Shown one piece after another: positions 14,214-22,888 of a stretch of 64,000 bases of DNA. Position 1 is the stretch's first letter. Each line of letters begins with the position of its first letter. The position numbers and the translations under genes were made by a program. Under the pieces are notes generated by a model. That model was not told the DNA's origin. It saw only the letters and a list, made by a program, of their open reading frames with translations, and did not search any database. The stretch covers positions 496,001 through 560,000 of the forward strand of contig CAWFAS010000004.1 in NCBI GenBank assembly GCA_963813895.1. The letters run 5' to 3'. The DNA comes from DASZWJ01 sp963813895. GTDB lineage: Bacteria > Pseudomonadota > Gammaproteobacteria > JAURND01.

Positions 14214-17000
14214 ATGGCATTATCAAACTTCGATAGAACCATTCGCTTTCACAGAAGAAATATAAATAACAATATTTTTTGGTATTTAGATAGGGGACAA
14301 CAAATGCCACGTCATACATTTTACGATGATGGAATTGAAATTATAATTGATGATCAAGATGGTCGGATTATAGGGTTTCAGGAAACAATTAGGCTGATGA
14401 AGGAGAAGGGTAAAAATCTCCTACAATTTGGGCCTGAGGGCTTTGAGGACCGCTACCAGATTGTCGCTACAGAATTAGATCATCATTATCTGATCGATTT
14501 CGAAAATGACGAGGAGGTTTTAGGCGAGGGCTCTTATGCAGATGCACGTAAGGCGTTTATAATAAAGCCCCATAACGAGGAGGATGGCATAATAGACCTC
14601 TCTCAGCCTTCTGTGCTAAAACAGATTATTTTACCGGACAATATTAACAATCAGCTCACGGGTTTAACATTAGCTGTTGATGCCTTAAGAAGTAACTTGG
14701 ATATAAATGGAAAATACAATACCGTATTTCAAGGGGATGCTTTCTTACAATTCCAAACATTTTATACCTCACCCTCACTTAAAACCGACCCTCTTCATGA
14801 TTTAATTGGGTACGATCCAAAACAAACTCCGCAAGAATTTTTAACCACTTATTGGGTTGAATTAAACTCAAAATATTTTGAATTAAGTAAAAATTTTGAA
14901 AATTTAAAACAAACGGCCATAATTGAAGCCCAGATCACTAATTTATTTTTTTCAGCTGAACCTCCTATTCCTGTAAAGACTAAAGGCAGCCCAGTTGATA
15001 ATAGCCTATATTGTATACAGGAAGAAAAACCGGGAGAAACTTTAACTGATGCAGATCTTAGTCATCTAAAGTTTTCAGACATTAATTACCTAGCGTTACA
15101 GGCGGTAAATCAATTAGCTGCAATACACGACAAAGGTGTTCTTCATGGCGATCTAAATCGAAATAATTGCTTAGTGGTAGTAGATGCTGCATCTGATTCA
15201 GAAAGTTTTACGCTCGAAGATAAAAAGAAAGGAGGAGATAACGTTGGAAAGGTTAAAGAAACCATAAATCCCTCTGATATAAAGCCCAGCCACGAGCTTA
15301 CTCACACCCATTCCCATCTACAACTTAATTTCATTGATTTTGGCTGGGCAACAGAAAGAAACCCTGGTCAAATGGATAAACAACTGCCCATGCGCTATAT
15401 GAAAATGGGGTCGGAAGGTTTTAAACTACATCAAAAGAATTTTGGGGCTAAAGATGATATTAACATGATGGCAAAAAATATCTTAGCCTCACTTTATCAA
15501 AAATTTGATAAAGCATTTCCAAACACTTTAGGCATAGATTTTAAACAAATTATTGACAAATTTTTGGGGGAAATGCAGCATCGGGACTATAATCAACGAC
15601 CTAACATTACCACCTGCCAGCAATTTTTCAAATCAATTTACGATGCTAGCCTTAAATATGAACGACTCCAACTATTGGAAAATGAATCGAGTAAGTTTAG
15701 TCATAGGATTAAAAGATTTTTTGGTGCTAATGCACAGCAAGAAAAAGATATAAAAAAGGAAATAAATACTTTAAAAGAAGAAATGGTGATTGAGAAAGCA
15801 AAGCTCACATTGTGTTCTAATAATCTATGGAAAAAGACTGAAAATACCGGCAACTTCGACAACTTCCCCAAAAATACCAAATTAGATGAGGTATTAAATG
15901 CCTTACAAAAATTGCGACTTTTAACTCCACTTGCTGTAGATCAAGTACTAGCGTTTTTTTCTAAGTTTCGAAAGGAATCTGAATCTCCGGGCGACAGGAG
16001 TTTAATGAATATCTATTCGGAACTACTTAGCCTCCCAAAACAGCTGCAACAGTTAGAAAATGAATCAACCAAATTTAGCCATAAGGCCAAAAAATTTTTT
16101 AGAAGCTGTCTCGGCCTCAATGATAAACTTGAAAAAGATATTAAAAAGGTAAAAAGAAAAATATTGGCTACGAACACAAAAGTCCTATTAATTTCATATA
16201 ATCTTTGGAAGGATCCATCTATTTGGCAGGGTCAATCCGGGGGTGCTGCAAATTTTTATGACTTTGCCAGTAATAGCAGAGTATGTAAATTTTTAAATAT
16301 TTTGCACAAACTCAAGCTTATAAACTCAGATTATGTAAGGACGGTCATTTCATCTTTTTCTAAACCTTCAAAGAATTCTAATCCTAAAAAAGACTCTAAA
16401 ACTGAGAACACTGAAAAGAAAGATTCTCTCCAAAAAGATAAAAAATCAATAACCGACCCAAATCTGATCAAGCTCTACAATCTCTTAATGGCAAAGGAGA
16501 AAAGCCAATCAAACATTGAGAACTTACTAAAGCAATTAGGGCCATCAAATAACGTTTCTACTTCAAAAGGTGATGATAAAAAAGAAAAAAAGAAAAACAT
16601 TACAACTTATAGAGTATTATCTGCCAGACCTGATTCAAAAGCGAAAAAAGATAACACAAGTTTTGTTGTTGATAATAAAAGCCTGTCTTCAAAGGGCGAT
16701 GAATCAAAGGTAAATATTTGGCCAACCATTAAACGCACTAACCCTACCGCAACAAAAGGTGATGATAAAAAAGAAAAAAAGAAAAACATTACAACTTATA
16801 GAGTATTTTCTGCCAGACCTGATTCAAAAGCGAAAAAAGATAACACAAGTTTTGTTGTTGATAATAAAAGCCTGTCTTCAAAGGGCGATGAATCAAAGGT
16901 AAATATTTGGCCAACCATTAAACGCACTAACCCTACCGCAACTTCACTTGAGCATAAAAAAGGAGAAAATGCTACGCGTCTTGGAACTAGCTGGCCTTAA
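14214..17000 (+). CDS. Eukaryotic-like protein kinase with repetitive C-terminus (candidate effector)
   Basis: 928 residues. A kinase fold is visible: the glycine-rich loop EVLGEGSYADARKAF (about 101-115), a candidate ATP-binding Lys in SVLKQII (about 136), the catalytic loop VLHGDLNRNNCL (about 309-320, HxDxxxxN) and the metal-binding DFG in NFIDFGWAT (375-377). All key residues are present, so it should be active. Residues 480-560 and 600-690 are a diverged duplication (ENES-KFSH-K-FF..EKDIKK..NLW). The tail (about 785-910) is a near-exact tandem repeat of 63 residues. No membrane segment is seen. It lies alone in an islet at tRNA-Ala. Such kinases in intracellular bacteria usually act on host proteins; the substrate is unknown. 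AGGT precedes the ATG by about 6 bases. Confidence 0.88.
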   Translation: MALSNFDRTIRFHRRNINNNIFWYLDRGQQMPRHTFYDDGIEIIIDDQDGRIIGFQETIRLMKEKGKNLLQFGPEGFEDRYQIVATELDHHYLIDFENDEEVLGEGSYADARKAFIIKPHNEEDGIIDLSQPSVLKQIILPDNINNQLTGLTLAVDALRSNLDINGKYNTVFQGDAFLQFQTFYTSPSLKTDPLHDLIGYDPKQTPQEFLTTYWVELNSKYFELSKNFENLKQTAIIEAQITNLFFSAEPPIPVKTKGSPVDNSLYCIQEEKPGETLTDADLSHLKFSDINYLALQAVNQLAAIHDKGVLHGDLNRNNCLVVVDAASDSESFTLEDKKKGGDNVGKVKETINPSDIKPSHELTHTHSHLQLNFIDFGWATERNPGQMDKQLPMRYMKMGSEGFKLHQKNFGAKDDINMMAKNILASLYQKFDKAFPNTLGIDFKQIIDKFLGEMQHRDYNQRPNITTCQQFFKSIYDASLKYERLQLLENESSKFSHRIKRFFGANAQQEKDIKKEINTLKEEMVIEKAKLTLCSNNLWKKTENTGNFDNFPKNTKLDEVLNALQKLRLLTPLAVDQVLAFFSKFRKESESPGDRSLMNIYSELLSLPKQLQQLENESTKFSHKAKKFFRSCLGLNDKLEKDIKKVKRKILATNTKVLLISYNLWKDPSIWQGQSGGAANFYDFASNSRVCKFLNILHKLKLINSDYVRTVISSFSKPSKNSNPKKDSKTENTEKKDSLQKDKKSITDPNLIKLYNLLMAKEKSQSNIENLLKQLGPSNNVSTSKGDDKKEKKKNITTYRVLSARPDSKAKKDNTSFVVDNKSLSSKGDESKVNIWPTIKRTNPTATKGDDKKEKKKNITTYRVFSARPDSKAKKDNTSFVVDNKSLSSKGDESKVNIWPTIKRTNPTATSLEHKKGENATRLGTSWP
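16565..16942 (+). repeat. 189-bp in-frame tandem duplication in the kinase gene
   Basis: Units 16565-16753 and 16754-16942 are almost identical; a TTA/TTT difference gives VLSARP versus VFSARP. Each encodes 63 residues beginning KGDDKKEKKKNITTYRV. Near identity indicates a recent duplication. Confidence 0.92.
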
Positions 17001-17308
17001 GCATTATTGAACAAAGCATTCATGTGAGAAGGGCAGAATAGGTAAAAGCCGCTATAAAAGAAGAATTGACTCCTGCATAACGAAACTGAATTCACCTGGG
17101 CTTGATGATTGATGGGTCAGAAGCTCATAAAAGCCATTCTTGATTTAGTTTTTGATGCAGTTTTGATTGATACCAATAAAAATATAATGTATAAAGCTAC
17201 TCTCGTAACTTGTAGCGAAGCAACGTAATGAGTAAGGGGTAGCTTTGGGGGTATCTTAAAAATATCCAGCTTTAAAAATCCCATACAATCAAATGACTAC
17301 CTGCTCAA

Positions 17309-17331
17309 TTCGATCCCGCCTAGCTCCACCA
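17309..17331 (+). repeat. attR-like direct repeat of the tRNA-Ala 3' end
   Basis: Exact 23-base copy of 13925-13947, ending in CCACCA 7 bases before tRNA-Glu. There is no tRNA-Ala 5' half here, so it is an integration scar rather than a gene. Confidence 0.75.
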
Positions 17332-17338
17332 GCGTCCC

Positions 17339-17414
17339 GTCCCCATCGTCTAGAGGCCTAGGACATCGCCCTTTCACGGCGGTAACAGGGGTTCGAATCC
17401 CCTTGGGGACGCCA
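17339..17414 (+). tRNA. tRNA-Glu (anticodon TTC)
   Basis: 76 bases with encoded CCA: starts GTCCCCATCGTCTAGAGG, anticodon arm CCGCCTTTCACGGCGG-type (CGCCCTTTCACGGCG), T-arm CAGGGGTTCGAATCCCCTT. It closely matches E. coli gltT-class tRNA-Glu. Confidence 0.97.
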
Positions 17415-17458
17415 TCTTTAAGTCATATGAATTTGTAACTATTCAGCACAAAATTCGT

Positions 17459-17578
17459 TTTCTCCCCTCTCCTGCTTCCGGCAGAGGGGCCAGGGGTGAG
17501 GGTGTTTCATTAAGCGCAAATGCAAACCGATGCACCCTCATCCCCGGCCCTTCTCCCGCAAGCGGGAGAAGGGAGAAA
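17459..17578. repeat. Palindromic repeat, family G
   Basis: TTTCTCCCCTCTCCTGCTTC..GGGGTGAGGGTG is inverted at the right as CACCCTCATCCCC..CTTCTCCCGCAAGCGGGAG. The layout, a hairpin in each arm and a short central spacer, resembles family A. It lies between tRNA-Glu and the kdp genes and may terminate the tRNA transcript. Confidence 0.65.
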
Positions 17579-17608
17579 GCTAATGTAAACTCATATGGTG
17601 AATACTTT

Positions 17609-17701
17609 ATGGATCTTTTCTATCTGACCATCCTAGCATTCTGCGTGTTAATTACCTTAACGCTAATTGCGGGGTGTTCCAAGCTGGGAGCAGGGAATTG
17701 A
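17609..17701 (+). CDS. Small membrane protein at the head of the kdp operon
   Basis: 30 residues, MDLFYLTILAFCVLITLTLI then AGCSKLGAGN: one transmembrane helix and a short polar end. Short proteins starting MD.(F/I)YL commonly precede kdpF in proteobacterial kdp operons, although their function is not established. Its TGA overlaps the TTG start of kdpF (TTGA), implying translational coupling. GGTG lies 7 bases before the ATG. Confidence 0.65.
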   Translation: MDLFYLTILAFCVLITLTLIAGCSKLGAGN

Positions 17702-17787
17702 ACTGGCTTTATTTTATCTCCGGCGGTATCGCTGTTCTGATATTTATCTATCTCATCATTGCCCTGATTAAACCTGAGTATTTCTAA
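17698..17787 (+). CDS. kdpF: K+-transporting ATPase subunit KdpF
   Basis: 29 residues (start, then NWLYFISGGIAVLIFIYLII, ending ALIKPEYF), exactly the length of E. coli KdpF. It is a single membrane helix that stabilises the KdpFABC complex. The frame has no ATG; TTG at 17698, overlapping the preceding stop, with GGAG about 6 bases upstream, is the best start. Its stop codon abuts the kdpA ATG. Confidence 0.8.
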   Translation: MNWLYFISGGIAVLIFIYLIIALIKPEYF

Positions 17788-19518
17788 ATGAGCATCAATG
17801 CCATTGTGCAGCTGATTCTATTTCTAGTTGTTTTGCTTCTCACCACTAAACCATTGGGCTGGTATATTGCGCAAATCGCAGCTGACAAACCGGCCGGTTT
17901 GAATCGTATACTGCGTCCATTGGAAAATGGGATTTATTGGCTGTGTGGTATTAAACCCCAACAAGAAATGAACTGGCGCCAATATGCGGTGGCAGTGATT
18001 CTGTTTAATTTGCTGGGTGTCGTGATGGTTTATGGGCTGCAGCGCCTCCAGCTGTGGCTGCCCCTCAATCCGCAGCATTTCCCGAATATTAGCCCCGATT
18101 CAGCGTTTAATACCGCTATCAGTTTTGCCACCAATACTAACTGGCAGGGATACGCCGGTGAATCAACCCTGAGTTACTTAACGCAGATGCTCGGGCTTGC
18201 CGTACAGAATTTTTTTTCCGGCGACACGGCTATCGCGGTGGTGCTAGCTTTAATCCGCGGATTTTCTCGACATAGCGTAGTCACTATAGGTAATTTCTGG
18301 GTAGACTTGACGCGGGTTATTTTATATCTATTACTGCCACTCGCCCTAGTATTTGCCACCCTACTTATGAGCCAGGGGGTGATTCAAAACTTCAACCGTT
18401 ATCAGCAAGTCTCCACCTTGGAACCCACTCAGACTAACCACTCCCAGACCTTGCCCATGGGGCCTGTGGCCTCACAAGAGGCTATCAAAATGCTGGGCAC
18501 TAATGGGGGAGGTTTTTTTAATGCTAATTCTGCTCACCCTTTTGAAAACCCAACTCCTTTGAGTAATTTCTTGCAGATGCTGGCCATTTTCCTGATTCCA
18601 GCGGCTTTGTGTTATGCCTTCGGATGGTTAGTCGGCGATACCCGTCAGGGTTGGAGCGTTTTGGCCGCTATGATTATTATTTTCGTGATCATGGCGTGTG
18701 TGGCGTTATATGCTGAACAGCAGGGCAATCCCTTGCTAAGTGCCGCTGGTGCCGATCAAAGCCTGTCACCGCTACAGGCGGGTGGTAATATGGAAGGAAA
18801 AGAAACGCGCTTTGGTATTACCGCTTCAGCATTGTTCGCGACTATTACTACTGCTGCCTCTTGCGGAGCGGTCAATGCGATGCATGATTCATTTACGCCT
18901 TTGGGTGGATTGGTGCCCCTGTGGTTAATACAATTGGGTGAGGTTGTATTGGGTGGTGTAGGCTCGGGTCTTTATGGCATGTTGATGTTTGCACTATTGG
19001 CGGTGTTTATCGCTGGATTGATGATCGGCAGGACGCCTGAATATTTAGGTAAAAAAATTGCCGCATTTGATATGAAAATGCTCTCTATTGCTATTCTGAT
19101 CACACCTATGTTGGTGTTGTTGGGTACTGCCATTACCGTTATGGCACGGAAGGGCACCGCTGGAATTTTCAATCCCGGTCCGCATGGCTTCAGTGAGGCG
19201 TTGTATGCCTTCTCCTCTGCTGCAAACAACAATGGCAGCGCATTTGCAGGGTTATCTGCCAATACTCCTTTTTATAATTTGTTACTAGGCATCATCATGT
19301 GGTTTGGCCGTTTCTGGGTCATTGTGCCGGTATTGGCTATTGCCGGTTCACTGGCGGCTAAAAAACGCCTGGCGGTGACCAGTGGCTCATTACCTACGCA
19401 CGGCATACTTTTTACTAGTTTGTTAATAGGGGTGGTGATTTTGGTGGGCGCTTTGACTTATTTGCCAGCATTGGCATTGGGGCCGATTGTGGAGCAGATT
19501 ATGTTGGTTGGGAAGTAA
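17788..19518 (+). CDS. kdpA: K+-transporting ATPase subunit A
   Basis: 576 residues. This is the channel-like, K+-selective subunit of the high-affinity KdpFABC pump in the inner membrane, related to the SKT/Trk superfamily. The four pore-loop signatures are visible: FATNTNWQGY (about 110), GTNGGGFFNANSAHPFENPT (about 237-256), ATITTAASCGAVNAMHDSFT (about 352) and SSAANNNGSAF (about 472). About ten hydrophobic helices are spread along the length. It begins directly at the kdpF stop codon. A family F repeat follows and separates it from kdpB by 168 bases, an unusual interruption for this operon. Confidence 0.98.
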   Translation: MSINAIVQLILFLVVLLLTTKPLGWYIAQIAADKPAGLNRILRPLENGIYWLCGIKPQQEMNWRQYAVAVILFNLLGVVMVYGLQRLQLWLPLNPQHFPNISPDSAFNTAISFATNTNWQGYAGESTLSYLTQMLGLAVQNFFSGDTAIAVVLALIRGFSRHSVVTIGNFWVDLTRVILYLLLPLALVFATLLMSQGVIQNFNRYQQVSTLEPTQTNHSQTLPMGPVASQEAIKMLGTNGGGFFNANSAHPFENPTPLSNFLQMLAIFLIPAALCYAFGWLVGDTRQGWSVLAAMIIIFVIMACVALYAEQQGNPLLSAAGADQSLSPLQAGGNMEGKETRFGITASALFATITTAASCGAVNAMHDSFTPLGGLVPLWLIQLGEVVLGGVGSGLYGMLMFALLAVFIAGLMIGRTPEYLGKKIAAFDMKMLSIAILITPMLVLLGTAITVMARKGTAGIFNPGPHGFSEALYAFSSAANNNGSAFAGLSANTPFYNLLLGIIMWFGRFWVIVPVLAIAGSLAAKKRLAVTSGSLPTHGILFTSLLIGVVILVGALTYLPALALGPIVEQIMLVGK

Positions 19519-19566
19519 TTATTTTTTTGGGGACATTAGAGGCTACTACCTTCCTAGCCTTCCCTC

Positions 19567-19685
19567 ACAAGGGCATTGCTGCATAATCCATCTGTCACTT
19601 GTGGGAAAGCACTGTATCCCTTCTCCCCTGCGGGAGAGGGATAGGGAGAGGGGTTGGTGTGGCATCATTGTTAAATTAAAGTGTA
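19567..19685. repeat. Palindromic repeat, family F, copy 2 (kdpA-kdpB gap)
   Basis: GGGCATTGCTGCATAATCCA..CACTTGTGGGAAAGCACTGT and then GGGAGAGGGATAGGGAGAGG..GTGTGGCATCATTGTTAAAT match, in inverted order, the copy around the IS110. It fills nearly the entire gap between kdpA and kdpB and reaches the kdpB start. Confidence 0.7.
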
Positions 19686-19686
19686 A

Positions 19687-21783
19687 ATGCTTAATCAACC
19701 CGAGAAACCCATGACGCACAAAACCGACATCCCGTCATTATTAAACCTGGCCATTCTACGGCCGGCGTTATTTAATACCTTCAAAAAACTAGCCCCCCAA
19801 GTGCAGTTTCGTAATCCAGTCATGTTCATTGTCTACATCGTCAGTATTCTAGCCACCCTACTCTACGTTCAAGCATTGTCCGGCACTGGTGAAGCCCCCA
19901 CCGGATTTATCCTCGCAGTTGCATTGTGGCTGTGGTTTACCGTGTTATTTGCCAATTTCGCCGAAGCCTTGGCCGAGGGGCGAAGTAAAGCCCAAGCTGC
20001 GTCGCTGCGAAGTGCAAAGAAAGACGTTATGGCCAAAAAACTACATCAGCCTGTTTATGGCTCGACGTATGAATCGGTAGCGGGCAGCAATCTGCGCAAA
20101 GGCGATATTGTGCTGATTGAGACTAGAGACTTAGTACCGGGGGATGGGGAAGTCATAGAGGGAATCGCCTCAGTAGATGAAAGCGCTATTACCGGTGAAT
20201 CTGCCCCGGTGATTCGTGAATCAGGAGGAGATTTCAGCGCGGTGACGGGTGGTACACAATTACTCTCGGACTGGCTCATTGTGCGCATCACCGCCGATCC
20301 GGGTGAATCTTTTTTAGATCGCATGATCAGTATGGTAGAAAGTGCCAAACGCAAGAAAACTCCCAATGAAATCGCTCTGACCATTCTGCTAGTAGCACTC
20401 ACGCTGATTTTCTTATTCGCTACAGTGACTTTATTACCTTTTTCCTTGTTCAGTGTCAGCGTGGCCAAAGCAGGCACGCCCATCACTATCACTGCATTGA
20501 TCGCACTATTGGTATGCCTAATCCCTACTACCATAGGCAGCCTGCTCTCTTCTATAGGCATAGCGGGTATGAATCGCATGATGCATGCCAGGGTAATCGC
20601 TACTTCCGGAAGAGCGATCGAAGCTGCAGGGGACATTGATGTGTTGCTTCTGGATAAAACCGGTACTATCACTTTAGGTAACCGCCACGCAGCAAATTTC
20701 TTACCGGTGACTGGAATTAGCGAGCAGCAACTGGCTGATGCTGCGCAGCTAGCCTCCTTAGCCGACGAAACTCCCGAAGGCCGCAGCATAGTGGTTTTGG
20801 CGAAAAATCGTTTTAATCTGCGTGAACGAGATTTACATATGCTAGAGGCCGTGTTTGTGCCCTTCACCGCCCACACACGCATGAGCGGAGTCAATATGCC
20901 GCAGCGCCAAATCCGCAAAGGCGCCTATGATGCCATCCGCAAACATGTAGCAGCGCAAGGCGGCCAATTTCCTGATGAGCTCAAACATCTGGCAGATGAC
21001 GTGGCGCGCCGCGGCAGCACTCCCTTGATAGTGGCCGATGGTGCTATTGCACTGGGAGTCATTGAGCTTAAGGACATTGTTAAAGGTGGCATTCGTAAGC
21101 GGTTTGCTGCATTACGCCGCATGGGCGTTAAAACGGTGATCATTACCGGCGATAACCCTTTGACTGCAGCCGCCATTGCGGCCGAAGCGGGAGTGGATGA
21201 TTTTCTCGCTGAAGCTACCCCACAGGCAAAATTGGATTTAATCCGCAAATATCAGGCGCAGGGAAAGCTAGTGGCCATGACTGGTGATGGTACCAACGAT
21301 GCCCCGGCACTGGCCCAGGCGGATGTGGCCGTGGCTATGAATTCAGGTACGCAAGCTGCCAAGGAAGCCAGCAATATGGTTGACCTGGACTCAAACCCCA
21401 CTAAATTGATTGAGATTGTGGAAATCGGCAAACAAATGTTGATGACCCGGGGTAGCCTAACCACTTTTAGTATTTCCAATGATGTGGCAAAGTATTTTGC
21501 AATCATTCCCGCTGCTTTCAGCACCACTTATCCGCAGTTGCAGGTATTGAATATTATGGGACTTAATAGCCCCACCTCAGCCATTTTGTCAGCGGTGATT
21601 TTTAATGCCTTGATCATTATATTTTTGATTCCATTAGCGTTAAAAGGGGTTAAATATCGCGCCTGGGGAGCAGCGGTTTTATTGCGGCGTAATTTATTGA
21701 TTTATGGGTTGGGAGGGTTAATTGTGCCTTTTGTGGGTATTAAATTGATTGATTGGCTGCTGGTGTTGATTGGGGTGGTTTGA
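19687..21783 (+). CDS. kdpB: K+-transporting ATPase subunit B (P-type ATPase)
   Basis: 698 residues. The catalytic P-type ATPase subunit uses ATP to drive K+ uptake with KdpA. Visible are the actuator motif ITGES (about 165), the phosphorylated Asp in LLLDKTGTIT (Asp323 from this start), the nucleotide-binding KGAYDAIR, and the hinge GDGTNDAPALAQADVAVAM. Membrane helices are at both ends. A second Met (MTHKTDIP, 19711) could be the true start; neither has a strong ribosome site because the upstream bases belong to the family F repeat. That may lower its translation relative to kdpA. Confidence 0.98.
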   Translation: MLNQPEKPMTHKTDIPSLLNLAILRPALFNTFKKLAPQVQFRNPVMFIVYIVSILATLLYVQALSGTGEAPTGFILAVALWLWFTVLFANFAEALAEGRSKAQAASLRSAKKDVMAKKLHQPVYGSTYESVAGSNLRKGDIVLIETRDLVPGDGEVIEGIASVDESAITGESAPVIRESGGDFSAVTGGTQLLSDWLIVRITADPGESFLDRMISMVESAKRKKTPNEIALTILLVALTLIFLFATVTLLPFSLFSVSVAKAGTPITITALIALLVCLIPTTIGSLLSSIGIAGMNRMMHARVIATSGRAIEAAGDIDVLLLDKTGTITLGNRHAANFLPVTGISEQQLADAAQLASLADETPEGRSIVVLAKNRFNLRERDLHMLEAVFVPFTAHTRMSGVNMPQRQIRKGAYDAIRKHVAAQGGQFPDELKHLADDVARRGSTPLIVADGAIALGVIELKDIVKGGIRKRFAALRRMGVKTVIITGDNPLTAAAIAAEAGVDDFLAEATPQAKLDLIRKYQAQGKLVAMTGDGTNDAPALAQADVAVAMNSGTQAAKEASNMVDLDSNPTKLIEIVEIGKQMLMTRGSLTTFSISNDVAKYFAIIPAAFSTTYPQLQVLNIMGLNSPTSAILSAVIFNALIIIFLIPLALKGVKYRAWGAAVLLRRNLLIYGLGGLIVPFVGIKLIDWLLVLIGVV

Positions 21784-21798
21784 GTAGGATTGGATATG

Positions 21799-21959
21799 TG
21801 CCACTAGAAGCTGCCCCCTTCCTAACCTTCCCCCGCAAGCGGGGGAAGGGACTTGCTCGAGCTATGGTTAAGGTTTGGCGCCTAACTTAACTTCCTGCCC
21901 AACCAGTCCTTTCCCCCGCTTGCGGGGGAAGGTTAGGAAGGGGGCAGTTTCTAGTGGCA
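21799..21959. repeat. Palindromic repeat, family A, copy 2 (kdpB-kdpC gap)
   Basis: TGCCACTAGAAGCTGCCCCC (left) pairs with GGGGGCAGTTTCTAGTGGCA (right). Inner hairpins TTCCCCCGC-AAGC-GGGGGAA and the ACTTGCTCGAGC spacer are as in the other copies. It separates kdpB from kdpC. Confidence 0.85.
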
Positions 21960-22057
21960 ACTATTCTGTAACCGCACAATATAAATAAACATTTTGTGTC
22001 GATTCCTCAGCTTTGCGGCAGAGGGAGTTTAACAGATTAAACAACTGAGTATTCTTA

Positions 22058-22636
22058 ATGAAAACACTATTCCGCCCCGCACTATCCTTATTCATCATTT
22101 TCAGCATTATTACCGGCCTGATTTACCCTCTATTTTTAGCTGGCATCGGTAAGCTATTTTTCCCCCACCAAGCTGCTGGCAGTCTGATTGAACAAAATGG
22201 CGTAATGACCGGTTCGGAATTAATAGGACAGAATTTCACCAGCACGCGCTATTTCTGGGGCCGACCCTCTGCAACTTCACCCTACCCTTATAATGCTGCT
22301 GCTTCCGGCGGTTCTAATCTTGGCCCATTGAATCCTACTTTAATTAGCAATGTGACTAGCCGTATTGTTCAATTACGACAGAATAACCCGGCCGATCAAA
22401 CTCCAGTTCCAGTAGATCTGGTCACCAGCTCTGCCAGTGGCCTGGATCCGGATATCACCCCAGCCGCTGCGTTCTATCAAGTGGAACGGGTCGCTAAAGC
22501 GCGGGGATTGAACAGAGAGGTGATTGATCAACTGGTGAGCGATCACATACAAAACCTGCAATGGGGGGTGTTTGGGGAGAAGCGGGTGAACGTGTTACAG
22601 TTAAATAGGGCATTGGATGCTTTAACGGCTGGTTAA
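22058..22636 (+). CDS. kdpC: K+-transporting ATPase subunit C
   Basis: 192 residues, typical KdpC length. One N-terminal membrane helix (ALSLFIIFSIITGLIYPLFL, about 8-27) is followed by a periplasmic domain with the conserved GSELIGQNF (about 52-60), YFWGRPSAT (about 65-73), ASGGSNLGP, ASGLDPDITPAAA (about 126-138) and VERVAKARGL segments. KdpC raises the nucleotide affinity of KdpB. The gene is intact but isolated by palindromic repeats on both sides. Confidence 0.97.
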   Translation: MKTLFRPALSLFIIFSIITGLIYPLFLAGIGKLFFPHQAAGSLIEQNGVMTGSELIGQNFTSTRYFWGRPSATSPYPYNAAASGGSNLGPLNPTLISNVTSRIVQLRQNNPADQTPVPVDLVTSSASGLDPDITPAAAFYQVERVAKARGLNREVIDQLVSDHIQNLQWGVFGEKRVNVLQLNRALDALTAG

Positions 22637-22688
22637 AATGTTAGGGTTTTATAAGGGCAAATTAGCTTTAGTACGGCTCGGATTTAAA

Positions 22689-22848
22689 TGCCACTGGAGG
22701 CTGCCCCCTTCCTAACCTTCCCCTGCAAGCGGGGGAAGGGATTGCTCGAGCCAATATGGGATTAGGTGCATAGCTTAACTTATTCTGCCCAACCAGTCCC
22801 TTCCCCCGCTTGCGGGGGAAGGTTAGGAAGGGGGCAGCTTCTAATGGC
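22689..22848. repeat. Palindromic repeat, family A, copy 3 (kdpC-kdpD gap)
   Basis: TGCCACTGGAGGCTGCCCCC pairs with GGGGGCAGCTTCTAATGGCA. It ends 41 bases before the preferred kdpD start, and an ATG lies in its right arm. Confidence 0.85.
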
Positions 22849-22888
22849 AATATCATCATTCGCTACCTCCCAGGAAAAATTTTGCACT

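Larger units (their letters stand above)
13948..17331. mobile_element. 3.4-kb integrase-less islet between tRNA-Ala and tRNA-Glu
   Basis: Bounded by the 23-bp tRNA-Ala 3'-end repeats. Removing it would leave tRNA-Ala and tRNA-Glu only 7 bases apart, the normal tandem arrangement. The only gene seen is the kinase at 14214-17000. Its AT-rich base use differs from the surrounding housekeeping genes. At 17001-17308 I see no intact gene. It has an AGCTAC..GTAGCT inverted repeat near 17197-17243 and the phrase GGGGGTATCTTAAAAATATC near 17248, which may be residue of a lost integrase end. Confidence 0.65.

Noticed and set aside
17309..17331. Second tRNA-Ala gene
   Set aside because: Only the last 23 bases are present; there is no acceptor 5' strand, D-arm or anticodon arm.
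22766..22888. 41-residue N-terminal extension of KdpD from an upstream ATG
   Set aside because: The extra residues (PSPACGGRLGRGQ) are a translation of the family A palindrome and are absent from KdpD proteins.
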